Source: Sabellastarte sp. h YS-2021
Lineage: Eukaryota; Annelida; Polychaeta; Sabellida; Sabellidae
Direction of reading: 5' to 3'
Assembly: GCA_964017235.1 (NCBI GenBank)
Contig: OZ024927.1
Span: 22,773,160-22,837,159, forward strand
DNA length: 64,000 nt
In this document: positions 45,040 to 55,399 of the stretch, one piece after another
How the letters are laid out: every line of letters starts with the position of its first letter
How positions within the stretch are numbered: position 1 is the first letter of the stretch
Translations under genes and position numbers: made by a program
Notes under the pieces: model-generated
The model's database searches: none
Told to the model about the DNA's origin: nothing
The model's input: only the letters and a program-made list of their open reading frames with translations

Positions 45040-45998
45040 AGATCTTTAAGGCCAGGGGGTGACTTGGGAGCTGCTGATGCACTCTTTGGAATGCGGCATG
45101 AGGGTGATTGGTGGTATCAATATAATGCAGCAATGCATGGGCAAAGTTTATTTGCTGGGGATGAGCTTAGAGGACATAACAGGAAAGTGGGCAAAAGGTC
45201 AAGGTTATGCATGATTTGTATGATTGCACTGGAAATTGGGAGGACTATTTGACACATTTTAATGTAGGGGCTGAGCTCAATGGATGGAACCCAGGGGAAA
45301 AACAACAGTTCTTAGCTGTCACTCTCGGAGGAGAAGCATGCAAAATGCTTCCGTCACTGCCTGAAGGAGCGTGATGGGATTTTGATGCTTTTGTAGAAGT
45401 ATTAGGTAGGAGATTTAATCCTGGAGACAAAACGGAACTCCGTAGGATCCAGTTAAGAAACTATACTAGGAAGGACAAGGAATCCATACATCAGTTAGCC
45501 CAGACAGTGCCAAATCCAGCCATTAAGGCTTACCCAGAGGCAAGAGGGAACCTATTAGAGATGCATGGCAGGGACCACTTTATTGATGCTTTAAATGAGC
45601 CAGATATAAGGGTCAGAATATTTCAGTCAAAGGTAGCCACTTTGGATGAAGCAGTTAGAGTTGCTGTAGAGTTGGAAGCATTCCAGATGGCTGAAAATCA
45701 ATGAGGTAATGCGTACAGCTGGAAGATGGTCCAGGAAGTAGCCAGTTCTTCTGGCAAACAACACAGTCAGGAGTTTGAAACCAAAATTATTGAGACCATG
45801 CAATTACTGTCAAAGATGATTAATTCTTTGAAGGAGGAAGTACAGGAACTCAAGTATAAAGAGAATAGGAATTCTGAGAATTTCAGATGCTGGAACTGTG
45901 GTAACCAAGGACACAGTCGCAAGGACTGCACAAAGAAAAGACAAGGAGATGGCTTTGGGTTCACACCCAGGGGAGATAGGTCTAAACTGTCAAACTAG
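45040..45998 (+). pseudogene. Gypsy gag relic
   Basis: Fragments in several frames. VLGRRFNPGDKTELRRIQLR and QLAQTVPNPAIKAYPEARG are capsid-like. A stop at about 45702 and a coiled Lys/Glu-rich stretch follow, then the CCHC zinc knuckle CWNCGNQGHSRKDC near 45890. Stops at 45250 and 45375 and frame changes break it. Confidence 0.8.
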
Positions 45999-46029
45999 AA
46001 GGGGCTGATTCTGGGGGCCAGAAATCAGT

Positions 46030-48932
46030 CCAAGGAGATAATTGGCCTCATAAGGTTCCAGCAGTGTATGGGGAGAATGGGATTAGTATCAATGGGAAAA
46101 TTAGTGAAACTCATGTTAAATTTCTTATTGATACAAGCTCAGCAGTAACTTTGTTGTCAAAAGACATATTTAATGTTGTCGATAAGGATTCTAGAATTAA
46201 GTTAGATGTACCCTTCAAATAGGGCTTGCAGAAGGACAGGAGCTTGAGGTCTTAGGACAGTTCTCTTGTAAGTTAGATTTTGATAAAAATCGGTTGACAC
46301 ATACTATGATTGTAGCTGATGTAAAACCTGAAGGAATTCTTGGCATGGACTTTCTGATGAACATTGACTGTAAAGTAGATATAAACAGATCAGAAATGAT
46401 ACTGGATGGACAGAAAATTTTGACAAATGTGGATGGAGACATTGAAGTACAATGTTGCCGAGTGGCAACTACCAGTGATGTATGGCTTAGACCCTATGAA
46501 CAGACTATATTGCAGGCCAAGTCATGTAGGAGAGGCAAATTGGCACAAAATATGATTATAGAGGGATCCTCTTTGCTGGTTGAAAGGGACAGTATTTTTG
46601 TGGCTAGATCTTTAGTAGATGTCACAAAAATATACCATTCCGATGAAGGTAGTTAACATGTCTGATGAGGAAGTTTTGCTTAGAAGGGGAACCACTTTGG
46701 CAATTGGGTATCCTGTGACTGATATCATAGATGTGGGCTTAGAACAACAGCTTATTAATCAAGTCACAAGACAATCAAATCAAATCAAAAGGACAGAAAT
46801 GGAAGACCACTTGCAATACCTCTTAGTTTGAAGTTGTAAGGACTTAAGTGAACAACTCAAGGAGTTACTATTAGAGTGCCATGAAATATTTGTGGATGGT
46901 AAAGGAATAATAGGCAGGGCCAGTTTAGTTAAGCACAAAATCGACACTCGAAATGCAATACCAATTTGCCAGAGACCCATTCCAATTCACTTGTGGAAAG
47001 AAGTGGACTTAGCTATGGAGGACATGATAGCAAAAGACCTGATTGAACCATCTGATAGTCCTTGGTGCTCACCTATTTTCCTGGTTAGGAAGAAAGACAA
47101 AGGCTTAAGAACTTGCATTGATTTTTGAAAAGTCAATGATGTTTCTAGAAAAGACTCAAATAATGTGCCCTCTATACAAAAAGTTTGGACCATTTGTCAG
47201 GAGCAAAGTACTTTTCAACTTTAGATTTGACTAGTGGGTATAACCAAATTGAAATGGATCCAACAGACAAGGAAAAGACGGCCTTTTCAAATGGTAGGTA
47301 TGGCCTGTACCAGTATAAAGTGCTACCTTTTGGCCTAGCCAATGGGACAGCTACTTTTTAGAGGCTAATGGATACCATCTTCACTGGCTTACAGTGGAAG
47401 GAGTTGATACTGTATGTCGATGATATAATCTCTTACAGTGTGAGTTTTGATGAAGGAATCAAAAGTCTGAGAATGGTATTTCAGCTGAAGGAAGCTGGTC
47501 TGGTCATTAAAATCTAAGAAGTGTATTCTATTTCAAAAGAAGGTGCAGTTCTTGGGACATATGGATTCTGAGGAGGGAATTTCAACTGACGCTGAGAAAA
47601 TAAGTGATATTGAGGAATGGCCAGTCCCTACTTCAGTGACACAGCTGAGAAGTTTTACTGGAATTTGTGCATACTACAGGAGATTCATTGGGTCATTTTC
47701 TGAAAAGAGAAAATAGCCAAGTTTAAATGGGATCAAAAATGTCAGGCAGCATTTATAGAAGACAAAGAGAGGATGACCAGTACTCCAGCCTTAGCCTACC
47801 CTAATACAGGGAATTGTTTCATTCTAGACACAGATGCCTCAGAGGTGCCATGGGTGCAGTGCTAAGTCAGGTACAGGACAGTCAGGAAAGAGTAATTGCC
47901 TATGACAGCAAGACATTTTCAAAAAGTGAGAGAAACTATTGCGTAACCCAGAAGGAACTTTGCTCAGTAGTGTACTTGGTGAATCTTTTTAGGCATTATT
48001 TGCTTGGAAAGAAATTTCTGATAATGATGGACCACGGCTCACTGCACTGGTTGATGAACTTTAAAAATCCTGATGGTCAGATGGCAAGGTGGTTAGAAAT
48101 CTTAGCACCAGTTGATTGTCAGATCCAACATCATCCAGGCAAAAAGCATGAAAATGCGGATCCAGAATTCCATGTAAACAATGTGGCAGACATGCACAGG
48201 AAGTGCTTGTCTAATCTTTAACAAGATGTACTGAATATAGAAAATGGTTAGAAGCTTAGAACATAAATGACATCAAGAAATGTCAGTCAGAGGTTCCAGT
48301 GCTGAGGGAAGTAATTAAATGGAAAAATGAATCAGAATAGAGGCCAGCTTGGGAGAAAATATTCAGGGAGAGAGAGAGAGAGATCAAATTTTACTGGAGT
48401 AGATGGGATCACCTTGCCCTGGAAACAGGATGTTTGTATTTCTGGGAGGCAGAAAAGGAAACAAAACAAAGAAGCTAGTTGTGCCTCAACTGCTGAAAGA
48501 TGAAATTTTCTGCATGACTCTTTAACTGCAGGACACCTAAGAGAAAAGAAAACCTTTGACAGAGTGAAGGAGCGATTCTCCTGGTACAAGTATAGGGAGT
48601 TTGTGGAGAGATGGCTTAAGCAGTGTGACTCGTGTGCTGCAAGGAAAATATCAACAAAGAAAAGAGTAGCTCCAATGCAGCAATTTTTAAGCGGTTGTCC
48701 CTTTGAGCGAATCAGTTTTGACATTTTACGACCACTACCAAGGAGTAGGAGAGGAAATCAGTACATACTGGTATTGGCTGACCACTTCACCAAGTGGACT
48801 GAGGCTGTACTAATGCCCAGCCAGGAGGCTAGTACTGTGGCTAGAAAATTTGTAGATCACTTCATATGTATATTTGGAATGCCATATGAAATAATGTTTG
48901 ACCAAGGGACATAGTTTGAATCAGAGCTGTTT
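46030..48932 (+). pseudogene. Gypsy pol relic: protease, RT, RNase H, N-terminal integrase
   Basis: Protease with KFLIDTSSAVTLLS (46110). A linker with VKPEGILGMDFL. RT with PIPIHLWKEV, SPWCSPIFLVRKKDKGLRTC, YGLYQYKVLPFGLAN-like codons and the catalytic box YVDDI at 47412-47426. RNase H region with GAMGAVLSQVQDSQERVIAY, KELCSVVY and MARWLEILAPVDCQI. The integrase has a degraded H-H-C-C finger (QCDSCAARK) and core start ISFDILRPLPRSRRGNQYIL...DHFTKW and FDQGT. At least eight stops or frameshifts. It ends where the PIF/Harbinger element has inserted; integrase resumes at 53711. Confidence 0.88.
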
Positions 48933-48954
48933 AATGCCCCTGTTCCACCAAAGG

Positions 48955-49300
48955 ATTAAGCCCCGATCCTGTTGGCAACCCTTAATCGTGGACAGTCGGT
49001 GGGAAAAAAGCAAAAATGGGCGGGAATACTAGTTGAGTTGGTATTGAAGTCTGGGATTAAGTACAGATCGGCCTCAGGAAGCCTTAGGACGCCTCAGGCG
49101 GCCCCAGACAGTCCTCGACTGGTCTGGGACTAAGAACCGACTAAGCCAGTTTTCTGGTCGGTTTCAACCATGATCCTGTCGTACACATACCGACTGGGTC
49201 TTAGGACGCCTCAGGCCTCCAGGGACTAAGAGCCGACTAACCCTTGATTAACTCCCGGCGTCCTCAGACATCCTCAGGCATCCTCAGGCCTCCCCAGTTG
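48955..49300. repeat. left subterminal motif array of the complete PIF/Harbinger element
   Basis: Many copies of cctcagg, tcctcag, ggactaag and accgacta, some as tandem runs (gacatcctcaggcatcctc). The right counterpart, 53130-53690, carries the same words in the reverse sense. Confidence 0.65.
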
Positions 49301-49314
49301 CTGGATTTTCTGGG

Positions 49315-49331
49315 TATATATATATATAAAA
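49315..49331 (+). promoter_or_regulatory. TATA box of the PIF/Harbinger transposase gene
   Basis: TATATATATATATAAAA, 43 bp before the ATG at 49374. The layout mirrors the MADF side. Confidence 0.65.
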
Positions 49332-49373
49332 TCCGCTATCTAATCACCATTGCTTTTCTAGGAACACAGCAGG

Positions 49374-50625
49374 ATGCCACCTTTTAATGGAAGACAGATT
49401 CAACAACAACTTAGGGCTTTTTTGGTTTTTATTCAGTTACACATAATCATGTATTTCCAATTTTTACATCTACCACAGCAACCACCACCAGCACCACCAC
49501 CACCCATACAGAGACCTAGAAGAAGGCACACCATGTGGGTCAGGCCATGGCTACTGCAGAGAGAAGAGAGAGGGAGCCTACCACAATATTATGGCTGATC
49601 TGTATGCCACAGACATTCCAGGATTCACCAATTACAAGAGGATGACCCCTGAATTTTTTGAAATGATAAAGACCAAACTGGAACCACATCTAGCCAGGCA
49701 GGCCACCAACTACAGAGCACCAATCAGTGTTGGGGAGGAGTTAGCCCTCACCATCATTATCATTATCCTGTCAGTTCAGGGTTGGAAGATCCACCATTGC
49801 CAAGTTTCTACCAGAAATCTGCAGGGCTATCCAGGATGAGTTCACCAGAGAGTATCTCAGATGTCCTACTACTCCAGATGAGTGGAAAAAACTGGAAAGG
49901 GAATTCAGGATCAGGTGGAATGTTCCACATGCCCTGGGAGCCCTTGATGGAAAGCATGTGGCCCTGAAGAAACCCAAGAACACTGGAGCCCTTTACCACA
50001 ACTGCAAGGGGTTCTTTTCCATTGTGATGTTGGCCCTGGTAGATGGACAGTACAAGTTTAGATGGGTGGATGCTGGGACAGCTGGATCTTGTTCAGATGC
50101 CCAGATATTTAATGCCTCTCAGCTGAAGAGGAGGATTGAAGATGCAGGATAGGCTTCCCTGACCCAGCTCCTATAACCCAGGTTGGTAGAGATGTCCCCT
50201 ACTTCATTCTGGCAGATGATGCCTTTGCCCTGAAGACCTGGTTCATGAAACCCTATGGCAGAAGGATGTTAACAAGAGAGGAAAGGATTGCCAACTATAG
50301 AATATCATGCTTTTGGCATCCTGGTTTCAAGATTCAGAGTGATGAGGACCAACATTGAACTACCCCAGAAACAGTCAGAGAAGTGGTCTTCACCTGTGTG
50401 GTTCTGCATAACATACTGAGAAGCCAGCATCAAGGTCAACATGATGGTCAGCAGCCTGGGGAGGACGATGATGATGATGTGCCTGGTGATTGTGGATTGA
50501 TTGGTGGTGCTGCTGGTGGTGGCCAAGACAGAAACCCTGCTAGAGAAGCCAAAAGACAGAGGGATTACTTCAAGGACTACTTCAATAATGAGAGAGCAGT
50601 GGCCTGGCAAGATGGCAGAATATAA
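49374..50625 (+). pseudogene. PIF/Harbinger (HARBI1-like) transposase relic
   Basis: DDE transposase of the DDE_Tnp_4 family. The N-terminal part ends at a stop at about 49595. MADLYATDIPGFTNY...FFEMIKTKLEPHL follows in another frame. A deletion and shift near 49770 removes part of the helix-turn-helix before STIAKFLPEI. Catalytic signs: GALDGKHVALKK (first Asp, 49936 region), GSCSDAQIFN (second Asp, about 50090) and REERIANYR (Glu, about 50276). A TAG at about 50150 and a shift at about 50310 break it again. The C-terminal part (FTCVVLHNILR) ends at 50625. No longer functional. Confidence 0.88.
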
Positions 50626-50642
50626 GTCCTGCTGCAGTAAAC

Positions 50643-50699
50643 AGTCCTTTTCAGGACTAACAAACAGTCCTTTTCAGGACTACCAAATATTCCAAAAAC
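50643..50699 (+). terminator. tandem histone-type stem-loops after the transposase
   Basis: Two copies of AGTCCTTTTCAGGACT (50643-50658 and 50666-50681), each a 6-bp stem with loop TTTC, period 23 bp, starting 17 nt after the stop. Preceded by AAAC; the second is followed by ACCAAATATTCCAAAAACAA, the same downstream block as in the half element. The outer pair is A-T instead of the consensus G-C. Confidence 0.72.
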
Positions 50700-50719
50700 A
50701 ATTAATCAGCTATGCTTGC

Positions 50720-50965
50720 TACAGACAAACCCCATGCCACACATAACTTGTTCAGACAGACAAACAGACAAACCCCATACCAAACATAACTTGTACAGAT
50801 GGACACACAGACAAACCCCATGCCAAACATAACTTGTTCAGGTGGACAAACAGACAAACCCCATGCCAAACATAACTTGTACAGACGGACACACAGACAA
50901 ACCCCATGCAAAACATAAGTTACACAGACTGACAAACAGACAAACACAAGTTACCCACCCAACAA
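50720..50965. repeat. about 43-bp minisatellite between the convergent PIF/Harbinger genes
   Basis: About five units of acagacaaaccccatgccaa followed by acataacttgt and a variable spacer, lying downstream of the transposase stem-loops. Confidence 0.85.
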
Positions 50966-51711
50966 ACAGATAAACCCTTTGCCAAACAAAAGCCAGACAC
51001 AAAGCCACACATAATATCCTAAATGGAATTATTTTTGTATATATTTTGAAATCCACATCCTAACATCACCAAATGTTTTTTGGGGGTTGGAAAATTATTT
51101 GTAACAAATGTTTTCATGGACATCTTAAATTTAAAATCTTCACTTCTATTCACAAATATATAGAAAATATAACCATGGAGCTAGTTTTCTTTTCAATAAT
51201 GGGGATTGTGTTTGCAAAATAGTTTGTCAGTTCTTTGGCATGGGTTCTGTTTACTTTTGGGTTTGTGTGTTTCTTGGTTGGTGGTTATTGGTATTGGGTT
51301 TGTTTTTGGTAGTTGGGTGTTAGGTTTGGTAGTGGGTTTGTTAGTTGGGGGTTATGTTTGGTATTGAGTTTGTCTGTTTGTGGGTTGGTAAGTATGTGAT
51401 AATGCCTTTTAACTCTAGGGAAGGTGTAAGTGTTGGACTTTTCAATTACAGATTTTAAACTATCCCATGGATTTTAATCTAAAAATGGGCTGATTAATGG
51501 CCATATTGGGAGTTTTTTTAATTTTTTTTTTATGTGGCCTTTTTTGTTATGTGTGGTACCATGGGTTATTTATTTCATGATGGGGTGGTGTGGGTGTTGG
51601 ACTTTAATTTTTTTTCTTGTGATAAGTATTTGTACTGAACTTTTTTGTTTTGGGGGGGGGGGGGGAATTGGAATAACTTGCAGCTGAATAATTGTTTTTG
51701 GAAGAATTGGT
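50966..51711. other. AT/GT-rich spacer between the convergent PIF/Harbinger genes
   Basis: No ORF. Contains a GT-rich low-complexity stretch (51240-51390) and a 14-G homopolymer (about 51651-51664). Confidence 0.6.
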
Positions 51712-51727
51712 GGTCCTGAAAAGGCCT
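51696..51727 (-). terminator. worn histone-type stem-loop after the MADF gene
   Basis: Minus strand AGGCCTTTTCAGGACC (51727-51712), two positions off a perfect stem, followed by ACCAATTCTTCCAAAAACAAT. The ACC and the TTCCAAAAACAAT block are shared with the other three gene ends. It lies 6 nt after the TGA. Confidence 0.6.
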
Positions 51728-51733
51728 GGCAGG

Positions 51734-52942
51734 TCAAAGACCCGCCCCGACTGGATGGCTACTGAGGAGGCTGCTGCTGCTGTTAAGGTGGTGCTGAAGT
51801 GGTGATAGTAAAGAACTGCTGCTGCGGTTGCGTTGTGTTGATGTCAGATCAGGTAGCTGGCTTAATATTCCACTCAGGTTGTGTCTGCTCCCTTCGTCCT
51901 GTACAGTTAGGACAGATGTAGGGTTGCTAAAGCCAATGGGGCTTGGTGTATAGTACACAAAACTGCTGCCAGCTGCTGCTTGAGTGGAACTAGACGCCTG
52001 TGGAGTGGTTGTTGGCAGTAGGCCGATCCTCTGGGACTCCGTGGTAACAGTGGCTAATCTTCTGGGCAATGGCTGACGTCTATGGTTGCTCTTAATAGTT
52101 ACAATGTCTCTAAATATCTTGCCATTTAATTCTTCAAATTCTTCTTGAGTCATCTTTTTTGCCTCTGATGCCACATAGTCGAAGAAGGGCTGCCTGTCTG
52201 ACTTCTGATGCAGAAAAACTGAGATTAGTGTCCTCATCTGCTCAAAGTGTTCGAGAATCTTGGAGTCTGTTGTTGAAACGGGTCTAGATGTAATGACGGA
52301 CTGACTCCTCTCCCTCAGGACACTGGACTCAAGGTTTTCTGTGTCAGTAGTTGAGCCACGTGATTTATCCTGCCTGCTGGTATTTGGGCTGGCCTCAAAA
52401 CCTGAACTTCTGTTGGCCCCCTTTTGTCTGATGTTGGTTTTAAGGAAACCCATCTGTTGGTAGACCCAGGACTGTCTCTTGGTCATCTCCCTCGGGGCTT
52501 GGCCAGATTGGACCTTAGACAGCTTGCCATAACGCGTTCGCTGGGACTCGAACCAACGTCTCGCATCAAAGGGCTGGAGCTTGAGTTCTGCAGATATTTC
52601 TGCCCAGAGAGCCTTCCTTCTGGTCCTGTCGTGGAAACGTGGATGTTCCTTGTCATACAGTTCTGGGTGCTGCTTTACAAATTCCACAATGGAAATTTCC
52701 TGACTGTCAGTAAAAGTTGCACACACCCTGGCTCTCTTGGCTGAAGAATGGCACTCTAGATCTTCTTCACACCTCTCTTCTTCTTCCACAGCTTCCTCAA
52801 TAGCTGGACGTTCCTCAATCTCCTCCTCCTCTCTCCTCTCAATCACCTCCTCTGTAACTTCAACTCTTTCCTCTACTTCACTTTCCTTCTCCCTGTCATC
52901 CATCTTTTTCCTTCCTCTCTTCACTCCTTTCTCTTTCCTCAT
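51734..52942 (-). CDS. MADF-domain DNA-binding partner protein of the PIF/Harbinger element
   Basis: Open frame of 402 aa from ATG 52942 (the frame is open further upstream but without another ATG). Order: basic start (KGVKRGRKK), Glu-rich segment about residues 15-65, MADF (Myb/SANT-like) domain about residues 80-165 with ISIVEFVKQHPELYD, RRKALWAEIS, ARRWFESQRTRYGKL and SWVYQQMGFL, then a Ser/Thr-rich region. A helical BESS-like part follows (LEHFEQMRTLISVFLHQKSD) and a Ser/Gln-rich tail. PIF/Harbinger transposons encode such a Myb-like partner, which in known cases binds element DNA and brings the transposase to the nucleus. It is open while its transposase is broken. Antisense and convergent to the transposase. 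Confidence 0.85.
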   Translation of the reverse strand: MRKEKGVKRGRKKMDDREKESEVEERVEVTEEVIERREEEEIEERPAIEEAVEEEERCEEDLECHSSAKRARVCATFTDSQEISIVEFVKQHPELYDKEHPRFHDRTRRKALWAEISAELKLQPFDARRWFESQRTRYGKLSKVQSGQAPREMTKRQSWVYQQMGFLKTNIRQKGANRSSGFEASPNTSRQDKSRGSTTDTENLESSVLRERSQSVITSRPVSTTDSKILEHFEQMRTLISVFLHQKSDRQPFFDYVASEAKKMTQEEFEELNGKIFRDIVTIKSNHRRQPLPRRLATVTTESQRIGLLPTTTPQASSSTQAAAGSSFVYYTPSPIGFSNPTSVLTVQDEGSRHNLSGILSQLPDLTSTQRNRSSSSLLSPLQHHLNSSSSLLSSHPVGAGL

Positions 52943-53110
52943 AATCCAGTCGACAAAATAATAAAAAAATAGTAAAATGTGTCTCCTGACTGAAATTTGC
53001 CTTAAGCTCAAGTATAAAATATTTTAAAAAACTGAAAACCCCTACAAATCAGTGACACACGTCTCTCAGTAGCCAAACAGTCAGTAACAATGACAAAGTG
53101 TGTGCGGTCG

Positions 53111-53120
53111 CTTATATAGT
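53111..53120 (-). promoter_or_regulatory. TATA box of the MADF gene
   Basis: Minus-strand ACTATATAAG, about 170 nt before the ATG at 52942, in a GC-richer setting. Confidence 0.6.
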
Positions 53121-53129
53121 CCCAGACCT

Positions 53130-53690
53130 CCTCATTGCCTCGTTTTAATTTTAGATGCGCGGAAAAGAGTCGGTTCTTAATCGGTTGTTAGTCCCAGGCC
53201 TCCTGGGGCATCCTCAGACCATCGCAGACTAAATTAGTGTTGTCCCAGGTGTCCTGGGGAGGCCAGTTTGGATCGGTTAGGGTCGGTTACCCTTAGGCTT
53301 AGTCCCAGACCTAGATTTTTGGGTTCCAGGACACTGCAGACGGTCTGAGGCTTCCTGCGACTAATGCAACCAACTCACTTTCAGATGCATGAAATTCATA
53401 CGCATCATATTTGAGTCTGGGATTAACAACCGGTCTCCTGGGACTAAGCAACGAAGGTCTGGGACTAAGGGTCACAGGCGGCCTGGGACAACACACGACT
53501 GTGTAAAATTGGGTCTGAGGAGGCCTGAAAAAGCCTGGGACTGGACATTTTGTTGAGGGCGGGAAATATGAATCGGTTGTAGTCGTAAGAAATATCAAAC
53601 ATGTTTGATTTTTTACACGGCCTCAACCGACAACAACCGACCCTTACAGAAGGTCTGGGACTAAGCAAATTAATTGGAAGCCTTAGTCAT
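53130..53690. repeat. right subterminal motif array of the complete PIF/Harbinger element
   Basis: Dense gtcggtt, ggtctggg, gggactaa and aggcctcctg words plus the palindromic core aaacatgtttga (53589-53600), shared with the half element. Confidence 0.65.
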
Positions 53691-53710
53691 GTGGTGGAAC
53701 ACCCACATTA

Positions 53711-53843
53711 GGAACTGTGTCAATTGTTGGGAATTGATAAAACCAGGACCACAGGGTACCATCCTAGCTCAAATGCCTTAGTGGAGAGGTTTAATCATAC
53801 TTTAGGGAGCATGATAAGCCATTATGTGTCAGAGGACCAAACA
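53711..53843 (+). pseudogene. Gypsy integrase, middle part
   Basis: Continues the integrase cut at 48932: LCQLLGIDKTRTTGYHPSSN and ALVERFNHTLGSMISHYV (core end with the catalytic Glu), then TDWDV. Ends where an L2-like LINE is inserted. Confidence 0.88.
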
Positions 53844-53844
53844 G

Positions 53845-54893
53845 ATTGGGATGTTACCACTTCTATGCGGACGACACTCAGTTGTTCATTCACTTATCCC
53901 CTGATGATAGTCTCAAGTCTTTTGACCGTCTTAAATCATGTTTGAATGATATTCAGGTCTGGATGTCTGAAAACAAACTCAAGCTAAATCCCGATAAAAC
54001 AGAATTCATAGTCTTCGGTGCCAAAGACAGATACAAATGGCTCAGTGACTCACTACCTGTCAATATCCTGGGAAATTGTCTCTCTCCCGCAGATGTTGTA
54101 CGCAATCTGGGCGTTCTGTTTGATGCAAAGTTTTGTTTCACCAATCACGTAAATTCTGTTATCAAATCCTGCTTTATCAGCCTCAGGGACCTTCATCGTA
54201 TCAGGAGGTTTCTTTCTGTGGATACATCAGTGGTGATTGCAAATGCTCTGGTCAGTAGTCGTTTGGATTATTGCAACTCTCTTTTTCGCAGTTTGTCATC
54301 CCGAAATGCTACAAGGCTCCAATATGTTCAAAATGCGCTTGCACGGTTTGTCACTGGTGCTTCAAAGTACACTCACATTACATCCACCCTTAGGACACTC
54401 CATTGGCTACCCGTTAGACAACGTATTATCTTCAAAACCCTAGTTTTGGTCTATAAGTACCTCACCACTGGCCAGCCTAAGTATTTTGCACCATATCTCC
54501 CCTTGTACAAATCTGCCGTGAATACAAGACGTTCCAATCCCAAAAATTTGTTCCTTCTGGTTCCCTCTTACTGTCCTTCCATCCATAAATCAAAGGTCCA
54601 TTTTAACAATAGTTTCTCATATGATGCCCCTAAGTTATGGAATGATCTTCCATATGATATACGCAGTGCTCCAAATCTCTCCAGTTTCAAAAGTCGACTC
54701 AAAACCTACATATTTCAGAAATCATTCCCACCATAGCTTCTTACTACCGAACACCGGACCGCCTCCCTGGCAACGACTCGGAACATGTCTAATGTCTCAT
54801 GATTTATGCCTTACGGATTGGATGGTGTGCCTTAGAATCCGTTGATACGGAGATTAAGCACCTGGACAACTGATTGATTGATTGATATCCCAT
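53845..54893 (+). mobile_element. 5'-truncated L2/CR1-like LINE inserted in Gypsy integrase
   Basis: Begins inside RT at HFYADDTQLF (catalytic box). An open frame of about 296 codons runs to 54736: KLKLNPDKTEFIVFG, NLGVLFDAKFCFTNHV, LVSSRLDYCNSLF, LQYVQNALARFVTGASK, HWLPVRQRIIFKTLVLVYK and YDAPKLWNDLPYDIRSAPNL. The 3' end is a (TGAT)n tail at 54872-54890. It is the least damaged of the three L2-like copies in the window. Coding starts within RT, so it cannot act on its own. Confidence 0.92.
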
Positions 54894-55345
54894 TGCTGAT
54901 GCTGGCATATAGGACAACCCCTCAGAGGAAAGCACCCAGATTTCACCAAACAAGATGATGTTTGGAAGAGAGCCTGTCTTCCCAATTGATCTTTTGCTGG
55001 AAAGACCACAGACTCAGGAGAGTTTACAGGTTGATCCATGTGAATATATTCATGAATTAAGGACTAAAATCGAAGATAGCTTTCACGTAGCTAGGGAACA
55101 TTTAAAATCAAGTGCAGAAAGGCAAAAGTGTCTGTATGGTAGGAAAGTGTCAGGGAAGGCATTTAACACTGGGGATCAGGTATGGCTGTTGGTAAAGACT
55201 AGGAAAAGGGCCTTTCACCCAAGTTACAGGAGAAATGGCAAGGACCTTACAAGGTAGTCAGGAAATACAGTGAGGTGGTGTATGAGGTAATTAAACCAAA
55301 GTCAGAACAGAACCTAATTTTATTGCACTTAAAGTCCTCAGGCCC
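54888..55345 (+). pseudogene. Gypsy integrase C-terminal part
   Basis: Resumes with IPLLMLAYRTTP-like codons, then MMFGREPVFPIDLLLERP, YIHELRTKIEDSFHVAREHL and GDQVWLLVKTRK. A shift at about 55230 leads to a chromo-like end (KYSEVVYEVIKP...) with codons reading LHLKVLRPNV. Cut by the LINE at about 55.35-55.4 kb; no 3' LTR. Confidence 0.85.
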
Positions 55346-55399
55346 AATGTACATTAAAATATCAAGTTACAAAACAAAAAACATTATTTACAACGAGGG

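Larger units (their letters stand above)
48935..53707. mobile_element. complete PIF/Harbinger-like element inserted in Gypsy integrase
   Basis: Terminal inverted repeats: left TGCCCCTGTTCCACCAAAGG, right (reverse complement) TGTGGGTGTTCCACCACATG. Flanks are TTAA on the left and TTA on the right, fitting the TWA target of this superfamily. Two convergent genes lie inside: transposase (+, decayed) and a MADF protein (-, open). Each has its own TATA box and a histone-type stem-loop after the stop. Both subterminal regions hold dense cctcaggcctcc / gggactaag / gtcggtt words. Confidence 0.88.

Noticed and set aside
50720-50965. CRISPR-like array
   Set aside because: Repeats are a degenerate 43-bp minisatellite without conserved repeat/unique spacer alternation, in a eukaryotic transposon.
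50702-51056. Cys/Val-rich minus-strand ORFs
   Set aside because: Periodic translation of the 43-bp minisatellite.
52943-53011. N-terminal extension of the MADF protein to 53011
   Set aside because: That frame has no ATG before 52942; it opens with a TTG codon. The first real ATG gives a plausible basic N-terminus.
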